From CAYMAZ01 sp964388575 (GTDB lineage: Bacteria > Bacteroidota > Bacteroidia > Bacteroidales > DTU049), in NCBI GenBank assembly GCA_964388575.1, contig CAYMAZ010000019.1, forward strand, positions 1 to 58,992: a DNA stretch of 58,992 bases, given 5' to 3'. A program made the position numbers and the translations under genes. Within the stretch, counting starts at the first letter, position 1; the number at the start of each line of letters is the position of its first letter. Positions 17,338-26,686 of this stretch are shown here, piece by piece. Under the pieces are notes generated by a model that worked only from the letters and a program-made list of their open reading frames with translations, made no database searches and was not told the DNA's origin.

Positions 17338-17871
17338 ATGTCAGATACCAGCGATTTTTTCTACCTCGGAAAGGTGGTTAAAACGCATGGCATTGATGGA
17401 GAATTGAGCGGGTTTATCGATGCTGATGACCCGCTTTATTATTCAACACTGCACGGAGTTTTTATTCAAACCCGGCAGGGAATGATCCCGCAAGTTTTTA
17501 ATAAGATCTCTGTTGAGGGAAATGGTTACTGTATACTTAAAATTCACGGTGTTGATACAATTGAGCAGGCAAAACGTTTTGTCAACAAAAAGATGTTTCT
17601 TCCATTATCCATGCTTCCAGAATTATCGGGTAACCGTTTTTATTTCCATGAAATTAACGGTTTTACTGTCTCAGACAAACATTACGGGTCTTTGGGAATC
17701 GTGACAGGAGTTATTGAACATGCCATTCAACCACTGATACAGGTGGACCGGAATGGATCAGAAATTCTTATTCCTGTTCATGATGATATTATTCTTGAAA
17801 TTGACAAACAAAACAAAATAATTTATATCAGTGCTCCTGAGGGTCTAATAGAAATCTATCTTGATCAATAA
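17338..17871 (+). CDS. rimM: 16S rRNA processing/ribosome maturation factor RimM
   Basis: 177 residues from the ATG at 17338, one base after the rpsP stop; an earlier in-frame codon inside rpsP is rejected. RimM N-terminal barrel: YLGKVVKTHGIDGELSG. PRC-barrel half: EINGFTVSDKHYGSLGIVTGV and ILIPVHDDIILEID. It assists maturation of the 30S head and binds S19. The usual trmD and rplS do not follow; instead a tRNA methyltransferase gene starts 95 bp on. Confidence 0.92.
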   Translation: MSDTSDFFYLGKVVKTHGIDGELSGFIDADDPLYYSTLHGVFIQTRQGMIPQVFNKISVEGNGYCILKIHGVDTIEQAKRFVNKKMFLPLSMLPELSGNRFYFHEINGFTVSDKHYGSLGIVTGVIEHAIQPLIQVDRNGSEILIPVHDDIILEIDKQNKIIYISAPEGLIEIYLDQ

Positions 17872-17966
17872 ATTCTGATGTTTTTCATTTTGGTTATCAG
17901 CAGTGAGTCCCTTTTTTTAAGTCAACAACATCATTTACTGATATGGATTTCTGAATAATCAACTCA

Positions 17967-18695
17967 ATGTTTCATTTTAAAAAGTTTTCAGTTAGTGATG
18001 ATCATTCCACAATGAAAGTTGGAACAGATAGTACTTTGCTCGGAGCTCTTGTAACCCCGGGGGATTTTAAACATGTACTGGACATCGGAGCAGGCTGCGG
18101 AATTATATCACTGATGTTGGCGCAGCAGTCTCAGGCCATAATTGATGCTATTGAAATTGATCATGCAAGCAGTATTGAAGCACGTGAAAATTTTTTACTC
18201 AGTCCATGGAATGACAGGTTGCATCTAATTGAATCTGATTTTGTTCAGTATGTGAAAAACAATGACAGCATGTATGATCTGATTGTTTGCAATCCCCCAT
18301 TTTTTAATCATGGAATACGAAAAATAAATACCAGAAAAGCAGGTGCTAGGCATCAGGATACATTGAATTTTAATGAACTTTGTTCGGGTGTTTCGAAATT
18401 GCTTCATCAGAATGGCACCTTTTCAGTTATAATTCCCCAGTCAGAAGTAAAAGATTTTCTACGAAATGCACAAGAATCTCAATTACATGTAAATTACATA
18501 ATTCTTATATACTCTTATCCAGGTGAAAATCCTGTACGATATGTCATCACACTGAAGAAATCAAAAATTCACCAAATCAGTTATGAGCGATTATTTATCC
18601 GGCAGTCTGATGGTCAATTTAGTTCAGAATATAAAGAACTTTTAAAAGAATATTTGCTGGACAGATTTTTAACTGCCAATGTAATATCATTATAA
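17967..18695 (+). CDS. trmN6: tRNA1(Val) (adenine37-N6)-methyltransferase
   Basis: 242 residues. The class I SAM fold with MKVGTDSTLLGA near 16-27, DIGAGCGIISLMLA (motif I), the acidic EID (63-65) and NPPFF at 109-113 is diagnostic of the TrmN6/YfiC group that makes m6A37 in tRNA-Val. The NPPF motif positions the adenine N6. Cytoplasmic. It lies 95 bp after rimM with no clear terminator between, so it may be read from the rpsP promoter. Confidence 0.88.
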   Translation: MFHFKKFSVSDDHSTMKVGTDSTLLGALVTPGDFKHVLDIGAGCGIISLMLAQQSQAIIDAIEIDHASSIEARENFLLSPWNDRLHLIESDFVQYVKNNDSMYDLIVCNPPFFNHGIRKINTRKAGARHQDTLNFNELCSGVSKLLHQNGTFSVIIPQSEVKDFLRNAQESQLHVNYIILIYSYPGENPVRYVITLKKSKIHQISYERLFIRQSDGQFSSEYKELLKEYLLDRFLTANVISL

Positions 18696-18704
18696 TATTA
18701 TCTC

Positions 18705-18712
18705 TATTTTTG
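18705..18712 (+). promoter_or_regulatory. -7 element before the SDR gene
   Basis: TATTTTTG matches TAnnTTTG and lies 15 bp before the ATG at 18728. No TTG partner at 19-21 bp. It explains why a TTG at 18710 is not the start codon. Confidence 0.45.
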
Positions 18713-18727
18713 TCTGAAACAAGTATT

Positions 18728-19528
18728 ATGCAAAATTTTTACAGGGAGAAAACAGTCCTGATTACAGGTGCCTCGTCCGGTATTGGAGAAGCAATGTCAA
18801 AGATGCTGGCTTCAATGGGCTCTTTTCTCATTCTAACCTCAGAAAATGGCACGGAACTTTCCCGTGTCGGCGAAGAGTGCAGGAAACTGGGCGCGGTTGT
18901 ACAAACCAAAATAATGGACCAGTCTGATCCGGTTGTAGTTGACAATATAATTGAAAATATCATACGTATCAACAAACAAATTGATGTGGTTATTCTCAAT
19001 GCAGGAATCAGTCAGCGGGACAGTGTCAATGATACTGAAATCGCTGTTCATGACAAAATCATGCAGGTGAATTTCAGAAGTAATGTTCAGATTGTCAAGA
19101 AGTTGCTTCCACTGATGTTAAGTCAGGGAAGAGGTTATATCGGTATTACAAGTAGTATTTCCGGAAAATTCGGATTTCATCTGCGATCAACCTATGCTGC
19201 TTCAAAACATGCACTACACGGTTTTTTTGAATCTCTGAGCATAGAATACAGAATGCAGAATATATTTGTCAGCATCATTTGTCCAGGAAGGGTGAGAACC
19301 AATATTTCACGACATGCACTTCATGGTGATGGTAGTACTCATGGTAAAATGGACAAAGGTCAGTCTGGAGGTATTTCAGCTGAACGTTGTGCACATCAAT
19401 ATCTGAAAGCCATTAAAGACAAACGGCGTGAAAAACTGATTGGTGGGAAGGAGTTGTTGATGGCATATTTCAAACGTTATGTTCCCTGTATTTTCTATGC
19501 TCTGGCTCAAAAAATAAAACCTATGTAG
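18728..19528 (+). CDS. short-chain dehydrogenase/reductase
   Basis: 266 residues from the ATG at 18728. Classical SDR: the NAD(P)-binding GASSGIG at 14-20, NAG at 91-93, the catalytic Ser in TSSIS (141-145), and Y156 with K160 in YAASKHA. The C-terminal part resembles DHRS7-like enzymes (CPGRVRTNIS). It oxidises or reduces a hydroxyl/keto substrate that cannot be named from sequence. The following VOC gene starts 50 bp later on the same strand. Confidence 0.85.
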   Translation: MQNFYREKTVLITGASSGIGEAMSKMLASMGSFLILTSENGTELSRVGEECRKLGAVVQTKIMDQSDPVVVDNIIENIIRINKQIDVVILNAGISQRDSVNDTEIAVHDKIMQVNFRSNVQIVKKLLPLMLSQGRGYIGITSSISGKFGFHLRSTYAASKHALHGFFESLSIEYRMQNIFVSIICPGRVRTNISRHALHGDGSTHGKMDKGQSGGISAERCAHQYLKAIKDKRREKLIGGKELLMAYFKRYVPCIFYALAQKIKPM

Positions 19529-19578
19529 TTAAAAATTAATACCTTTACAACTTTAATCAACGCTTATCAAAATCATAT

Positions 19579-20649
19579 ATGCGAACAAAAATCAGCGGAA
19601 TTCAACAAATCGGAATCGGGGTTGAAAACATTGAGGAATCCTGGGAGTGGTATAAGAAGTACTTTGGTATGGATGTGTGTATTTTTGAAGAAAAGGCTGT
19701 GGCTGAATTCATGCTGCATTATACTGAAGGAAAACCAAGAGAGCGGCATGCATTGCTGGCCGTAAATATGCAGGGTGGAGGCGGATTTGAAATATGGCAG
19801 CACACAGGAAAAACACCTCAACCACCACTTACTCCTCTTCAGTTTGGAGAGCTGGGCATCAATGTATGCAAGATTAAAACACCTGACGCACAAACTGCCT
19901 ATGACACGTTTGCCCGTCAACAACTCAATCTGCTGACTCCTGTGATGCAAACCCCTGATGGGCACAAACAGTTTTATCTTTCAGACCCGTTTGGAAATAT
20001 TTTTCAATTTATTGAGCATCCATATGTGTTTATGAAAACCAAATCTGTAAACGGAGGCGTCTTTGGCGCAATTATCGGTACCACAGATATTGAAAAGTCT
20101 CTCGAAGTATATCAGGACATATTACAATATGATGAAATTGTATATGATCTTAGCGGAAGATTTGATGATTTTTCAAATCTCAATGCAGGAAATGTTGAAT
20201 TTCGTCGTGTTTTATTAAAACATTCTGAAGACAGAAAAGGTGCTTTTGCGAAACTATTCGGACCAACCCAGATAGAACTGATTCAGGCACAACAGGGTGA
20301 ATACAGATCAGTATTTCATGACCGTATCTGGGGAGATCCCGGATTTATTCACATTTGCTTTGATATCAACGGATTTGAATTCCTCAAGAAAGAGTGTTCC
20401 TCAAAAGGATATCCATTTACAGTAGACAGCACAAAATCTCTTGACAAAGCCTTTGACATGGGCTCTGCTGCAGGTAATTTTTCATACATTTCAGACCCGG
20501 ACGGCACACCGATTGAGTTTGTCGAAACCAAAAAAGTTCCAGTATTGAAAAAACTTGGTATTTTCATCAGATTAGACAGGCGGAACCCAGAAAAATCACT
20601 TCCGGTCTGGTTACTGAGAGCACTTCGTTTTCAAAAAAGAAAATCTTAA
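19579..20649 (+). CDS. two-domain VOC (glyoxalase/dioxygenase-fold) protein
   Basis: 356 residues with two vicinal-oxygen-chelate modules: residues about 5-155 (QQIGIGVENIEESWEWYKKYFG to DPFGNIFQFIEH) and about 165-320 (GAIIGTTDIEKSLEVYQDIL to SDPDGTPIEFVE). Metal ligands would be a His in each half and the Glu of FIEH or EFVE. Such proteins include lyases, isomerases and extradiol dioxygenases, and I cannot choose among them. The C-terminal 30 residues are basic. It converges with the next gene. Confidence 0.75.
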   Translation: MRTKISGIQQIGIGVENIEESWEWYKKYFGMDVCIFEEKAVAEFMLHYTEGKPRERHALLAVNMQGGGGFEIWQHTGKTPQPPLTPLQFGELGINVCKIKTPDAQTAYDTFARQQLNLLTPVMQTPDGHKQFYLSDPFGNIFQFIEHPYVFMKTKSVNGGVFGAIIGTTDIEKSLEVYQDILQYDEIVYDLSGRFDDFSNLNAGNVEFRRVLLKHSEDRKGAFAKLFGPTQIELIQAQQGEYRSVFHDRIWGDPGFIHICFDINGFEFLKKECSSKGYPFTVDSTKSLDKAFDMGSAAGNFSYISDPDGTPIEFVETKKVPVLKKLGIFIRLDRRNPEKSLPVWLLRALRFQKRKS

Positions 20650-20694
20650 CTTTCAGCGATATTTCAAAAAGAATACTTCTTCGGGAATGCATAT

Positions 20695-21012
20695 TCAGTA
20701 TAATCTGAAAACAAATCTGAGATAATATTCTTTTTCAGTAGATTCTGCTGATTGTAGTTTTAATGAAGATAATTTTCCGATGACGTAGTTTTTCAACATC
20801 TCATTATCAGAATTTGATTCTTTGAGAATGATTTTGCCGTTGGAGTCGATACAGAAACATACGAGAACTGTTCCTTCCTCATGTGCTGTTTTGGCAAATT
20901 CAGGATAACAGATTTCTTTTCTTAATGTTTCCTCCAGCGAAGGAATTGAGGGAGATGCATATGAAGCACCATACATCCAGATTAATGTGCTGATTAAAAC
21001 GAACTTTTTCAT
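20695..21012 (-). CDS. small secreted TonB-C-terminal-like protein
   Basis: 105 residues: signal peptide (KKFVLISTLIWMYGASYAS), then a single compact domain with YPEFAKTAHEEGTVLVCFCIDSNGKI, the pattern of the TonB C-terminal fold (two helices and a three-stranded sheet). There is no transmembrane anchor or proline-rich linker, so it is not a full TonB. It may be a periplasmic relative of the energy transducer family. It stands alone between two plus-strand genes. Confidence 0.6.
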   Translation of the reverse strand: MKKFVLISTLIWMYGASYASPSIPSLEETLRKEICYPEFAKTAHEEGTVLVCFCIDSNGKIILKESNSDNEMLKNYVIGKLSSLKLQSAESTEKEYYLRFVFRLY

Positions 21013-21120
21013 GGTAATACAATTTTGGGGTTTGATTCTATGACGTACTCAAATCTGATTTGTTACAAATTGTACATAAAAATCAGTAATTTTCCTGATG
21101 AAAAGCAGTTCTGATTCAAT

Positions 21121-21128
21121 TAATTTTG
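21121..21128 (+). promoter_or_regulatory. -7 element before the beta-helix protein gene
   Basis: TAATTTTG lies 23 bp before the ATG at 21152 and matches TAnnTTTG. I see no TTG at the expected distance. Confidence 0.45.
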
Positions 21129-21151
21129 TGTCAAACTTAAAAACCAATGTT

Positions 21152-22444
21152 ATGAAAAGATTCGTATTCAGTTTAATCTTCGCTGTTTTTTTTGCATTTG
21201 GGAGTATCGTAGATGCAGCAACCATACATGTATCTATATCAAACGGAAAAAACAGTAATGACGGAAGTAAGGGTTCTCCGTTAAAAAACATCGACAAAGC
21301 CATACAATTGTCCAAACCCGGAGATGAAATCAAAATTGCCGGAGGAACATACATGGGAACATTTAACGTCGGCTTTCTGGAAAGTGACAAACCTTTGAAA
21401 ATGTACGGAAGTTTTAATGATGATTTTTCAAAACAGGACATTGTTAAACATCCGACGGTTTTTCAACCAGATAATGCCAGTGGAGGAAAATCGAGAAAGG
21501 CCTTGCTGAGATTCACCAAAGATGTGGATGGGACTGTGATTGACAATATTGTATTTGACATGGGAGAGCGCAATGCATACAGTTTGAAGGAGGGATTTGT
21601 TGAGGGCATTGAAGGTGGCAGACTCCTTCAGCCAACTGAAGGAAACCCAAACGGAAATTCTACTGTAACAGAACCCTGTATTCAGTTTGTCAGTGCTACA
21701 ACCGGTGGTAATGTAACAATTCAGAATTGTGTATTTGTTAATGGTGCGAGTTTTGGTGTTCAGGCAGGTCATCGCAGTGGCAAGTTTACTGTCAGAAACA
21801 ATGTTTTTGTTGCCAACCGTATGTCAGCAATTGAGATTTTCGGCACTTGTGCCGGCAGCAACCAGCAAAGAGATATGGTTGCTTGTGGTGAGGTTGAAGT
21901 TGCATACAACACAATCCTTTTCACATGGAGCAGACTGAAAGATTTTATTGACATGGGGTATGGTGTTCGCATCATGACAAAGCTCAAATATAATATTCAT
22001 CATAATATCATTGGTGCAAATATCATGGGCGGTATTGACAATACAAGATTCTGTAAAAACGAATATGTTCAGATTGATCATAACATTATGTTTGGTAATA
22101 AGGGCGGAGATCTTGAATACAGTCCTGCCAGCAACACCAAACTCCAACTCTATGTCCACCAGTTTGAAGATCTTGAATTTGTCAGTGTCACAGGGAACAT
22201 TGGTGAAGCTCCTGATTTAAGTGTCAATCAGGCATATCTGAAGGGATTTTATTCAGCCAGATACAGCGAAAAGACAAATTTTGACCCTAATTCTGCAGAT
22301 AATCAATGGGCAAGAGCACTTGGCATGAATCAGTCAGGAACAATTTCTTCAACAGTAAGCATGTACATGAACAAATATCCATGGAAAGAAACCTTGAAAC
22401 TCTTTGGTGCATACACAGGCTACGGCGCTCAATCTCCCAATTAA
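21152..22444 (+). CDS. secreted right-handed beta-helix protein
   Basis: 430 residues from the ATG at 21152 (an earlier ATG at 21098 lies before the promoter-like element). The signal peptide ends at FGSIVDA. The region ATIHVSISNGKNSNDGSKGSPLKNIDKAI and then GDEIKIAGGTYMG is the entry cap of pectate-lyase-like helices (DUF1565 type); repeated N-rich turns (VTIQNCVFVNGASFGV, FTVRNNVFVANRMSA) form the helix rungs. No sorting domain is seen at the C-terminus. Possibly a carbohydrate-binding or surface protein; catalysis is not evident. Confidence 0.75.
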   Translation: MKRFVFSLIFAVFFAFGSIVDAATIHVSISNGKNSNDGSKGSPLKNIDKAIQLSKPGDEIKIAGGTYMGTFNVGFLESDKPLKMYGSFNDDFSKQDIVKHPTVFQPDNASGGKSRKALLRFTKDVDGTVIDNIVFDMGERNAYSLKEGFVEGIEGGRLLQPTEGNPNGNSTVTEPCIQFVSATTGGNVTIQNCVFVNGASFGVQAGHRSGKFTVRNNVFVANRMSAIEIFGTCAGSNQQRDMVACGEVEVAYNTILFTWSRLKDFIDMGYGVRIMTKLKYNIHHNIIGANIMGGIDNTRFCKNEYVQIDHNIMFGNKGGDLEYSPASNTKLQLYVHQFEDLEFVSVTGNIGEAPDLSVNQAYLKGFYSARYSEKTNFDPNSADNQWARALGMNQSGTISSTVSMYMNKYPWKETLKLFGAYTGYGAQSPN

Positions 22445-22456
22445 CAATATCCCTAC

Positions 22457-22493
22457 AAGAAGGATACGTCTAGATGATTGATGTATCCTTCTT
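22457..22493 (+). terminator. long-stem hairpin after the beta-helix gene
   Basis: AAGAAGGATAC (22457-22467) and GTATCCTTCTT (22483-22493) are an exact 11-bp inverted repeat with a 15-nt loop, 12 bp after the stop. There is no long T tract, so termination may be weak; it may instead protect the mRNA 3' end. Confidence 0.6.
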
Positions 22494-22508
22494 CAATTCA
22501 TCATTACC

Positions 22509-22742
22509 ATGAACGAACTGATATCTTTTCTGAAAGTCGCACAATCAAACGTAAAGAAAATTGAAAAAGAAATCCATTCAAAAAACTATGCACATGCAAT
22601 CACATCTTTAAAATCACTGATTGATGTGTTGGAAAGAACTGAAAACAGTATCAACTTCTGTCCAACTCTGACACAACTAAAAAAAGACTGTATCGATTTA
22701 CTCAGAAAAGCCGAAGAGGAATTTCACCCCGGTCAAAAATGA
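22509..22742 (+). CDS. small helical protein of unknown function
   Basis: 77 residues, almost all predicted helical and charged (FLKVAQSNVKKIEKEIHSK, LKSLIDVLERTENS, LLRKAEEEFHPGQK), with two cysteines (C51, C60). No signal peptide and no known motif that I recognise. It begins just after the hairpin that follows the beta-helix gene and ends 144 bp before the TPR gene. Codon use looks like its neighbours, so I consider it a real gene. Confidence 0.55.
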   Translation: MNELISFLKVAQSNVKKIEKEIHSKNYAHAITSLKSLIDVLERTENSINFCPTLTQLKKDCIDLLRKAEEEFHPGQK

Positions 22743-22815
22743 GATTTTTTCAGGTGGACAAATATTTCCTGATACAGAATGAAATTTTATTTTTTCAGTG
22801 TATCGGGAAACTTTT

Positions 22816-22823
22816 TATTTTTG
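22816..22823 (+). promoter_or_regulatory. promoter of the TPR membrane protein gene
   Basis: TATTTTTG matches TAnnTTTG; TTC at 22794-22796 is a two-of-three match to the upstream element at a 19-bp spacing. The leader to the ATG at 22887 is about 60 nt. Confidence 0.5.
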
Positions 22824-22886
22824 CAACATTCAATATGATTTCAGGGATACTTCGATTTGATTAATATTTAACCTGTTTTTAATTTC

Positions 22887-24236
22887 ATGGTTCGCCATTT
22901 TTTTAGATTTGTACTGCTTGTTCTCATACCGCTTCAATTTGCTCATGCTCAAAAATATGTAATTATTGATGAACTGAACAGTAAAGCATTTGAGCTGAGA
23001 TTCTATGAACCTGATATTGCTTTCGGCTTTTCAATGAAAGCAATCCAGCTTGCAGGGCATGATACACTGAATTCATCTTTTATCCTAAGCCTCAGGAATG
23101 CAGGGATTTCCAGGCTGGCAACATCCGAATACGATCTGGCATTGTTTTTTCTGCAACGTGCACTCCATATTTCTGAAACAATCAATGACAGTATTTCAAT
23201 GTCTGCGTGTCACAACAATCTATTTATTATCTATAAATCAACCGGAAAGATTAGACAGGCGAAACAGCATATTATGAATTCGCTTGAACTTGACATCGCC
23301 CTAAGAGATACTGCTGGAATTGCTTCCGGACTGAATCATCTTGCTGAATTTTATTACAATGACGGAAACACAAAAGAAGCCCTTTCACTTTATACACGTT
23401 CTGCAGAACTTGCATTGAAAGCAGATGATCCTGTTGGAGCTGCTGACTCTTACAATAATATTGCAACTGTACATTTCCAGGAGAAAAACCATCAGCTCAG
23501 TCTGCTGTATTATCAAAAGGCTTATGAAATTTACAATGAATTTGATTATCACACAGGGAAAGCAATGTCACTTGGCAACATAGGCAATACACTCGCCGAA
23601 ATGAATATGGGAGAGAAAGCTCTTGAATACGCCGAACAGAGTATTTCCATTTACAAACAGATCAATGACCAGAGAGGTCTGGCACAGAGTCTGCTTGTTA
23701 AAGCACTTTCTTTACAAGCAGCAGGCAAAATTACTGAAGCCGAAGAAGAATTTTACAATGCGATGCAATTGGCTATGGAAGTTGGAAATTATGTTCAGCT
23801 TGCTAACGGATTCAGTTCTCAGGCTCTTTTCTATCTTTCGAAAAAAGATACAATCACCGCCATTGAGTTATTTCAAAATTGTCTAGAGTTTTCCAGAGAA
23901 CTTGAATACAGTGTTCTGATAGTGAGTTCTCTTGAGCACCTGACCAAACTATATGAAGGAAAACACAATTATGAAAAGGCCCTTCATTATCTCAAGCAAT
24001 TGCATGAATTTCATCAAAATAAAGACCTCTATTCAGAAATTGATGAAAACAAACTCATTTTGAAAACACAGATTGAGCCTGAAATTCAGGAAGTCAAAAC
24101 ACAACATCGTCTTTCTCTGATGACATTTATAATGATCATCTCTGTTCTCACATTGTTTTGTGTTGTACTTTTTATCAGACTCAATCAGCTCAGAAGAAAA
24201 ATCCCTGAGCAGGAAATCAGTAATCCAAAATCTTAG
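22887..24236 (+). CDS. TPR-repeat protein with C-terminal membrane anchor
   Basis: 449 residues: signal peptide (FFRFVLLVLIPLQFAHAQ), about eight tetratricopeptide-type repeats from 30 to 390 (for example ALHISETINDSISMSACHN, AADSYNNIATVHFQEKN, AMSLGNIGNTLAEMNMGEK), then one transmembrane helix (about 410-430) and a short basic cytoplasmic tail. This is the sensor half of the TPR histidine kinases and TPR LuxR regulators frequent in Bacteroidota, but it stops straight after the helix, and the following 170 bp hold no kinase remnant. It probably senses or scaffolds in the periplasm. Confidence 0.75.
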   Translation: MVRHFFRFVLLVLIPLQFAHAQKYVIIDELNSKAFELRFYEPDIAFGFSMKAIQLAGHDTLNSSFILSLRNAGISRLATSEYDLALFFLQRALHISETINDSISMSACHNNLFIIYKSTGKIRQAKQHIMNSLELDIALRDTAGIASGLNHLAEFYYNDGNTKEALSLYTRSAELALKADDPVGAADSYNNIATVHFQEKNHQLSLLYYQKAYEIYNEFDYHTGKAMSLGNIGNTLAEMNMGEKALEYAEQSISIYKQINDQRGLAQSLLVKALSLQAAGKITEAEEEFYNAMQLAMEVGNYVQLANGFSSQALFYLSKKDTITAIELFQNCLEFSRELEYSVLIVSSLEHLTKLYEGKHNYEKALHYLKQLHEFHQNKDLYSEIDENKLILKTQIEPEIQEVKTQHRLSLMTFIMIISVLTLFCVVLFIRLNQLRRKIPEQEISNPKS

Positions 24237-24410
24237 TTCACACGAAGATCGATTCAGATATTCCAATGTATTATATCTAAAATAAAATACCCTGATGCAA
24301 GCAGTTGAATATCAAAAAGCGTGATCCTCTATGATTTGCTACAAATAAGGTAAAATTTATTAATTCCTAATGTCCCTGCTTGCGAAGTGAGCATTGAACA
24401 ACATCTACTA

Positions 24411-26177
24411 TTATTTGAAAATTTCCAGTTTTTGACCCGGATATATTATGTCTGAAGAAAGTGAATTCCACGTTTTAATTTGCTTCACTGACACTCCATA
24501 TGTATTTGCAATCTTGTAAAGCGAATCTCCTGTCTTTACTGAATAAATTGTCTTCACTTGGGCATTCTGACCGGTTTCTTTTCCTGAACGTGAATTTGTT
24601 GTTGGTTTCTGATTGTTTCCAATAATCAGCTTTTGTCCGGGATAGATTTTTGTGATTTGCAGATTATTTTTTTGTTGAATCTGATGAACAGTAATTCCGT
24701 ATTTGTTTGCGATCATTCCAAGATTTTCCCCACTTTTCACAATATGGACATCCATGTGCATATTTTCCTGATTTAATTCAGTTCTGACCTGAACTTCTGA
24801 TTCAGACAAAATTTCTGGTTTATACTGATCTGGGTCAACAAACCACTGTGAAATGCATGCTGTATCAATTAATGGAAATGGTTCTAACTTACTGTTTCGT
24901 TCGTAAATTTGATGTCTGTGTATCATATCAAGCAGAGCAATCACAAACAACTTGCCTTTGAGTTCATACCCTTCAGTTGTGAGATGAATCCTGTCTTTTT
25001 TTGCAAGTCCTTGTTTTTCCCACTGAAGTATTGAGTGATTGTTTCCACTGATTTCAAAGAAATTATAAAATGCACAGTTTTGAGTGTATGCAATTCTTTT
25101 TAATAATTCAGCCAATTCTTCAGTTTTCACAACATGTTTTTTTCTGTAATACATGTCCTGAGGAGTCATCAATAAAATATTGACATCGGGCAGGATCAAT
25201 CTGATTCGTTTCAACACAGTTGTGATAATCTTTTCCAGGGCCAACTCGTTGAAATACCCTTTATAAATATCATTTGTACCAAGATCAAGAATAATAAGAT
25301 CAGGTCTGAGAACTGACAGATGTTTTTCCAGGAGTTTCTGTCCTGACAAATGCTGAATTGCTGTACCATTTATTCCTGCAGCATGATATATCACCCCTTC
25401 GTGATTATCCGATTCAACGATCAACCCATAAAGTTCAAAAAATGTTTGAGAAGTATCTGATCTGTCAAATGAAATGATGAGTGTGTCTGAAGTCCATTCA
25501 ATATAACCCTGAAGGAGCCCGTTTTCAATATCATTACTTTGAATTTTCCACAATTTTTCTCCTGAACTGATCACTGCATCAAATGCATTTGCAGATGGTA
25601 AATAAAGTAGAGAAATCAAAACGTTTTGATCTTTTGGGAGAGAACCTCCTCCGCGAAAAATAATTGAAGCCGTTGAATTCACATCTTCGGTTCGGGCTGT
25701 TACACCAGTCAGTCCGATGTCGTAAAGCTGAACTTTTTCTGTTGTTTTTGCTGACGACCAGTTCCCGGAACAATCCGTTTTGTAGTCTCTGGTTGCGTGT
25801 GTTCCTGCAGTGCAGTATGGAAACAACAAACCCCTGCCACCTGAACCAAAAATATTTTGCAGTCGATGCCTGACATACCCTGTGAAAATATCTGAATGGA
25901 TGTGGGAATCACCAATATGGAGTATTCTGACCTTTTGTTTTTCTGCTTGCTGAATGGCATCATACATTCTCTGCAACACCGCTTTCTGGTCCGCCATGAT
26001 TACATTTGAAGCATAATTGATAAAAGGATAATAATCTGACAAAAGTTCAGTATCATACAATTTTCTGAAATCCATGAAACGATGACATTCAGATACCAAA
26101 TTCAATGAGTCATTCTGTGCCTTTCCAGTATTGAACATCATCAAAAAGCATATAACGATATGAATGAATCTTATCAT
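24411..26177 (-). CDS. secreted SGNH/GDSL-type hydrolase with two LysM domains
   Basis: 588 residues. Signal peptide to about residue 20; an SGNH domain with the nucleophile S91 in ILHIGDSHIHSD, LDLGTND in the middle and the Asp/His pair in KKDRIHLTTEGY; then two LysM peptidoglycan-binding modules (HIVKSGENLGMIANKYGIT and YSVKTGDSLYKIANTYGVS) joined by a Ser/Thr/Asn linker. This suggests an enzyme that removes acyl groups from peptidoglycan or another wall glycan, held at the wall by LysM. The substrate is inference. It follows yqeY by 48 bp on the same strand, next to the dcw cluster. Confidence 0.82.
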   Translation of the reverse strand: MIRFIHIVICFLMMFNTGKAQNDSLNLVSECHRFMDFRKLYDTELLSDYYPFINYASNVIMADQKAVLQRMYDAIQQAEKQKVRILHIGDSHIHSDIFTGYVRHRLQNIFGSGGRGLLFPYCTAGTHATRDYKTDCSGNWSSAKTTEKVQLYDIGLTGVTARTEDVNSTASIIFRGGGSLPKDQNVLISLLYLPSANAFDAVISSGEKLWKIQSNDIENGLLQGYIEWTSDTLIISFDRSDTSQTFFELYGLIVESDNHEGVIYHAAGINGTAIQHLSGQKLLEKHLSVLRPDLIILDLGTNDIYKGYFNELALEKIITTVLKRIRLILPDVNILLMTPQDMYYRKKHVVKTEELAELLKRIAYTQNCAFYNFFEISGNNHSILQWEKQGLAKKDRIHLTTEGYELKGKLFVIALLDMIHRHQIYERNSKLEPFPLIDTACISQWFVDPDQYKPEILSESEVQVRTELNQENMHMDVHIVKSGENLGMIANKYGITVHQIQQKNNLQITKIYPGQKLIIGNNQKPTTNSRSGKETGQNAQVKTIYSVKTGDSLYKIANTYGVSVKQIKTWNSLSSDIIYPGQKLEIFK

Positions 26178-26225
26178 TTTAAACTGTCATGAATGTAGTA
26201 AAATCCAACGTATCACACGAATCTG

Positions 26226-26675
26226 TCAGGAAAGCAATTGCCTGACAATTTCTGAAACGAGTTTGTTATCTGCCTTTCCGGCAAATTTTCTTGAAGCAAC
26301 ACCCATCACTTTACCAAGGTCTTTAATATCAGCGACTTCCAGTTCTGAAATGATTGATCTAATTTCAATTTTCAATTCCTCTTCCGACATCATTTTTGGA
26401 AGGTACACTTCAATCCATTCAGCCTGTATCAGTTCAATTTCAGCAAGATCTTTTCTATTTTGGGACAAGTAAATATCAGCAGCTTCCTTACGTTGTTTGA
26501 TGAGTTTCTGTAATATTTTCAATTCCTGATCAGGGGATAGCTGTCCTGAACTCCCTTTTTCCGTTGCTGCCAACAACACCGCTGCTTTAACAGCTCTCAG
26601 TGCATCGAGTTTGTCCTTTTCCCTTGCTTTCATAGCCAGTTTGATGTCCTGATCAATTTTATCCTTCAGATTCAT
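26226..26675 (-). CDS. GatB/YqeY-domain protein
   Basis: 149 residues, full length for YqeY. It has LKDKIDQDIKLAMKAREKDKLDALRAVKAA at the start (quoted in parts: LKDKIDQDIKLAMK, AREKDKLDALRAVK) and DIKDLGKVMGVASRKFAGKA near the end, the GatB C-terminal tRNA-binding-like fold. The exact role in vivo is not established. It lies 11 bp after ftsZ, the usual place in Bacteroidota dcw clusters. Confidence 0.88.
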   Translation of the reverse strand: MNLKDKIDQDIKLAMKAREKDKLDALRAVKAAVLLAATEKGSSGQLSPDQELKILQKLIKQRKEAADIYLSQNRKDLAEIELIQAEWIEVYLPKMMSEEELKIEIRSIISELEVADIKDLGKVMGVASRKFAGKADNKLVSEIVRQLLS

Positions 26676-26686
26676 TGTTTGTTCAT

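Noticed and set aside
17338..17966. Absence of trmD and rplS after rimM as a possible deletion
   Set aside because: No junction, repeat or gene fragment is visible; in many Bacteroidota these genes are simply located elsewhere.
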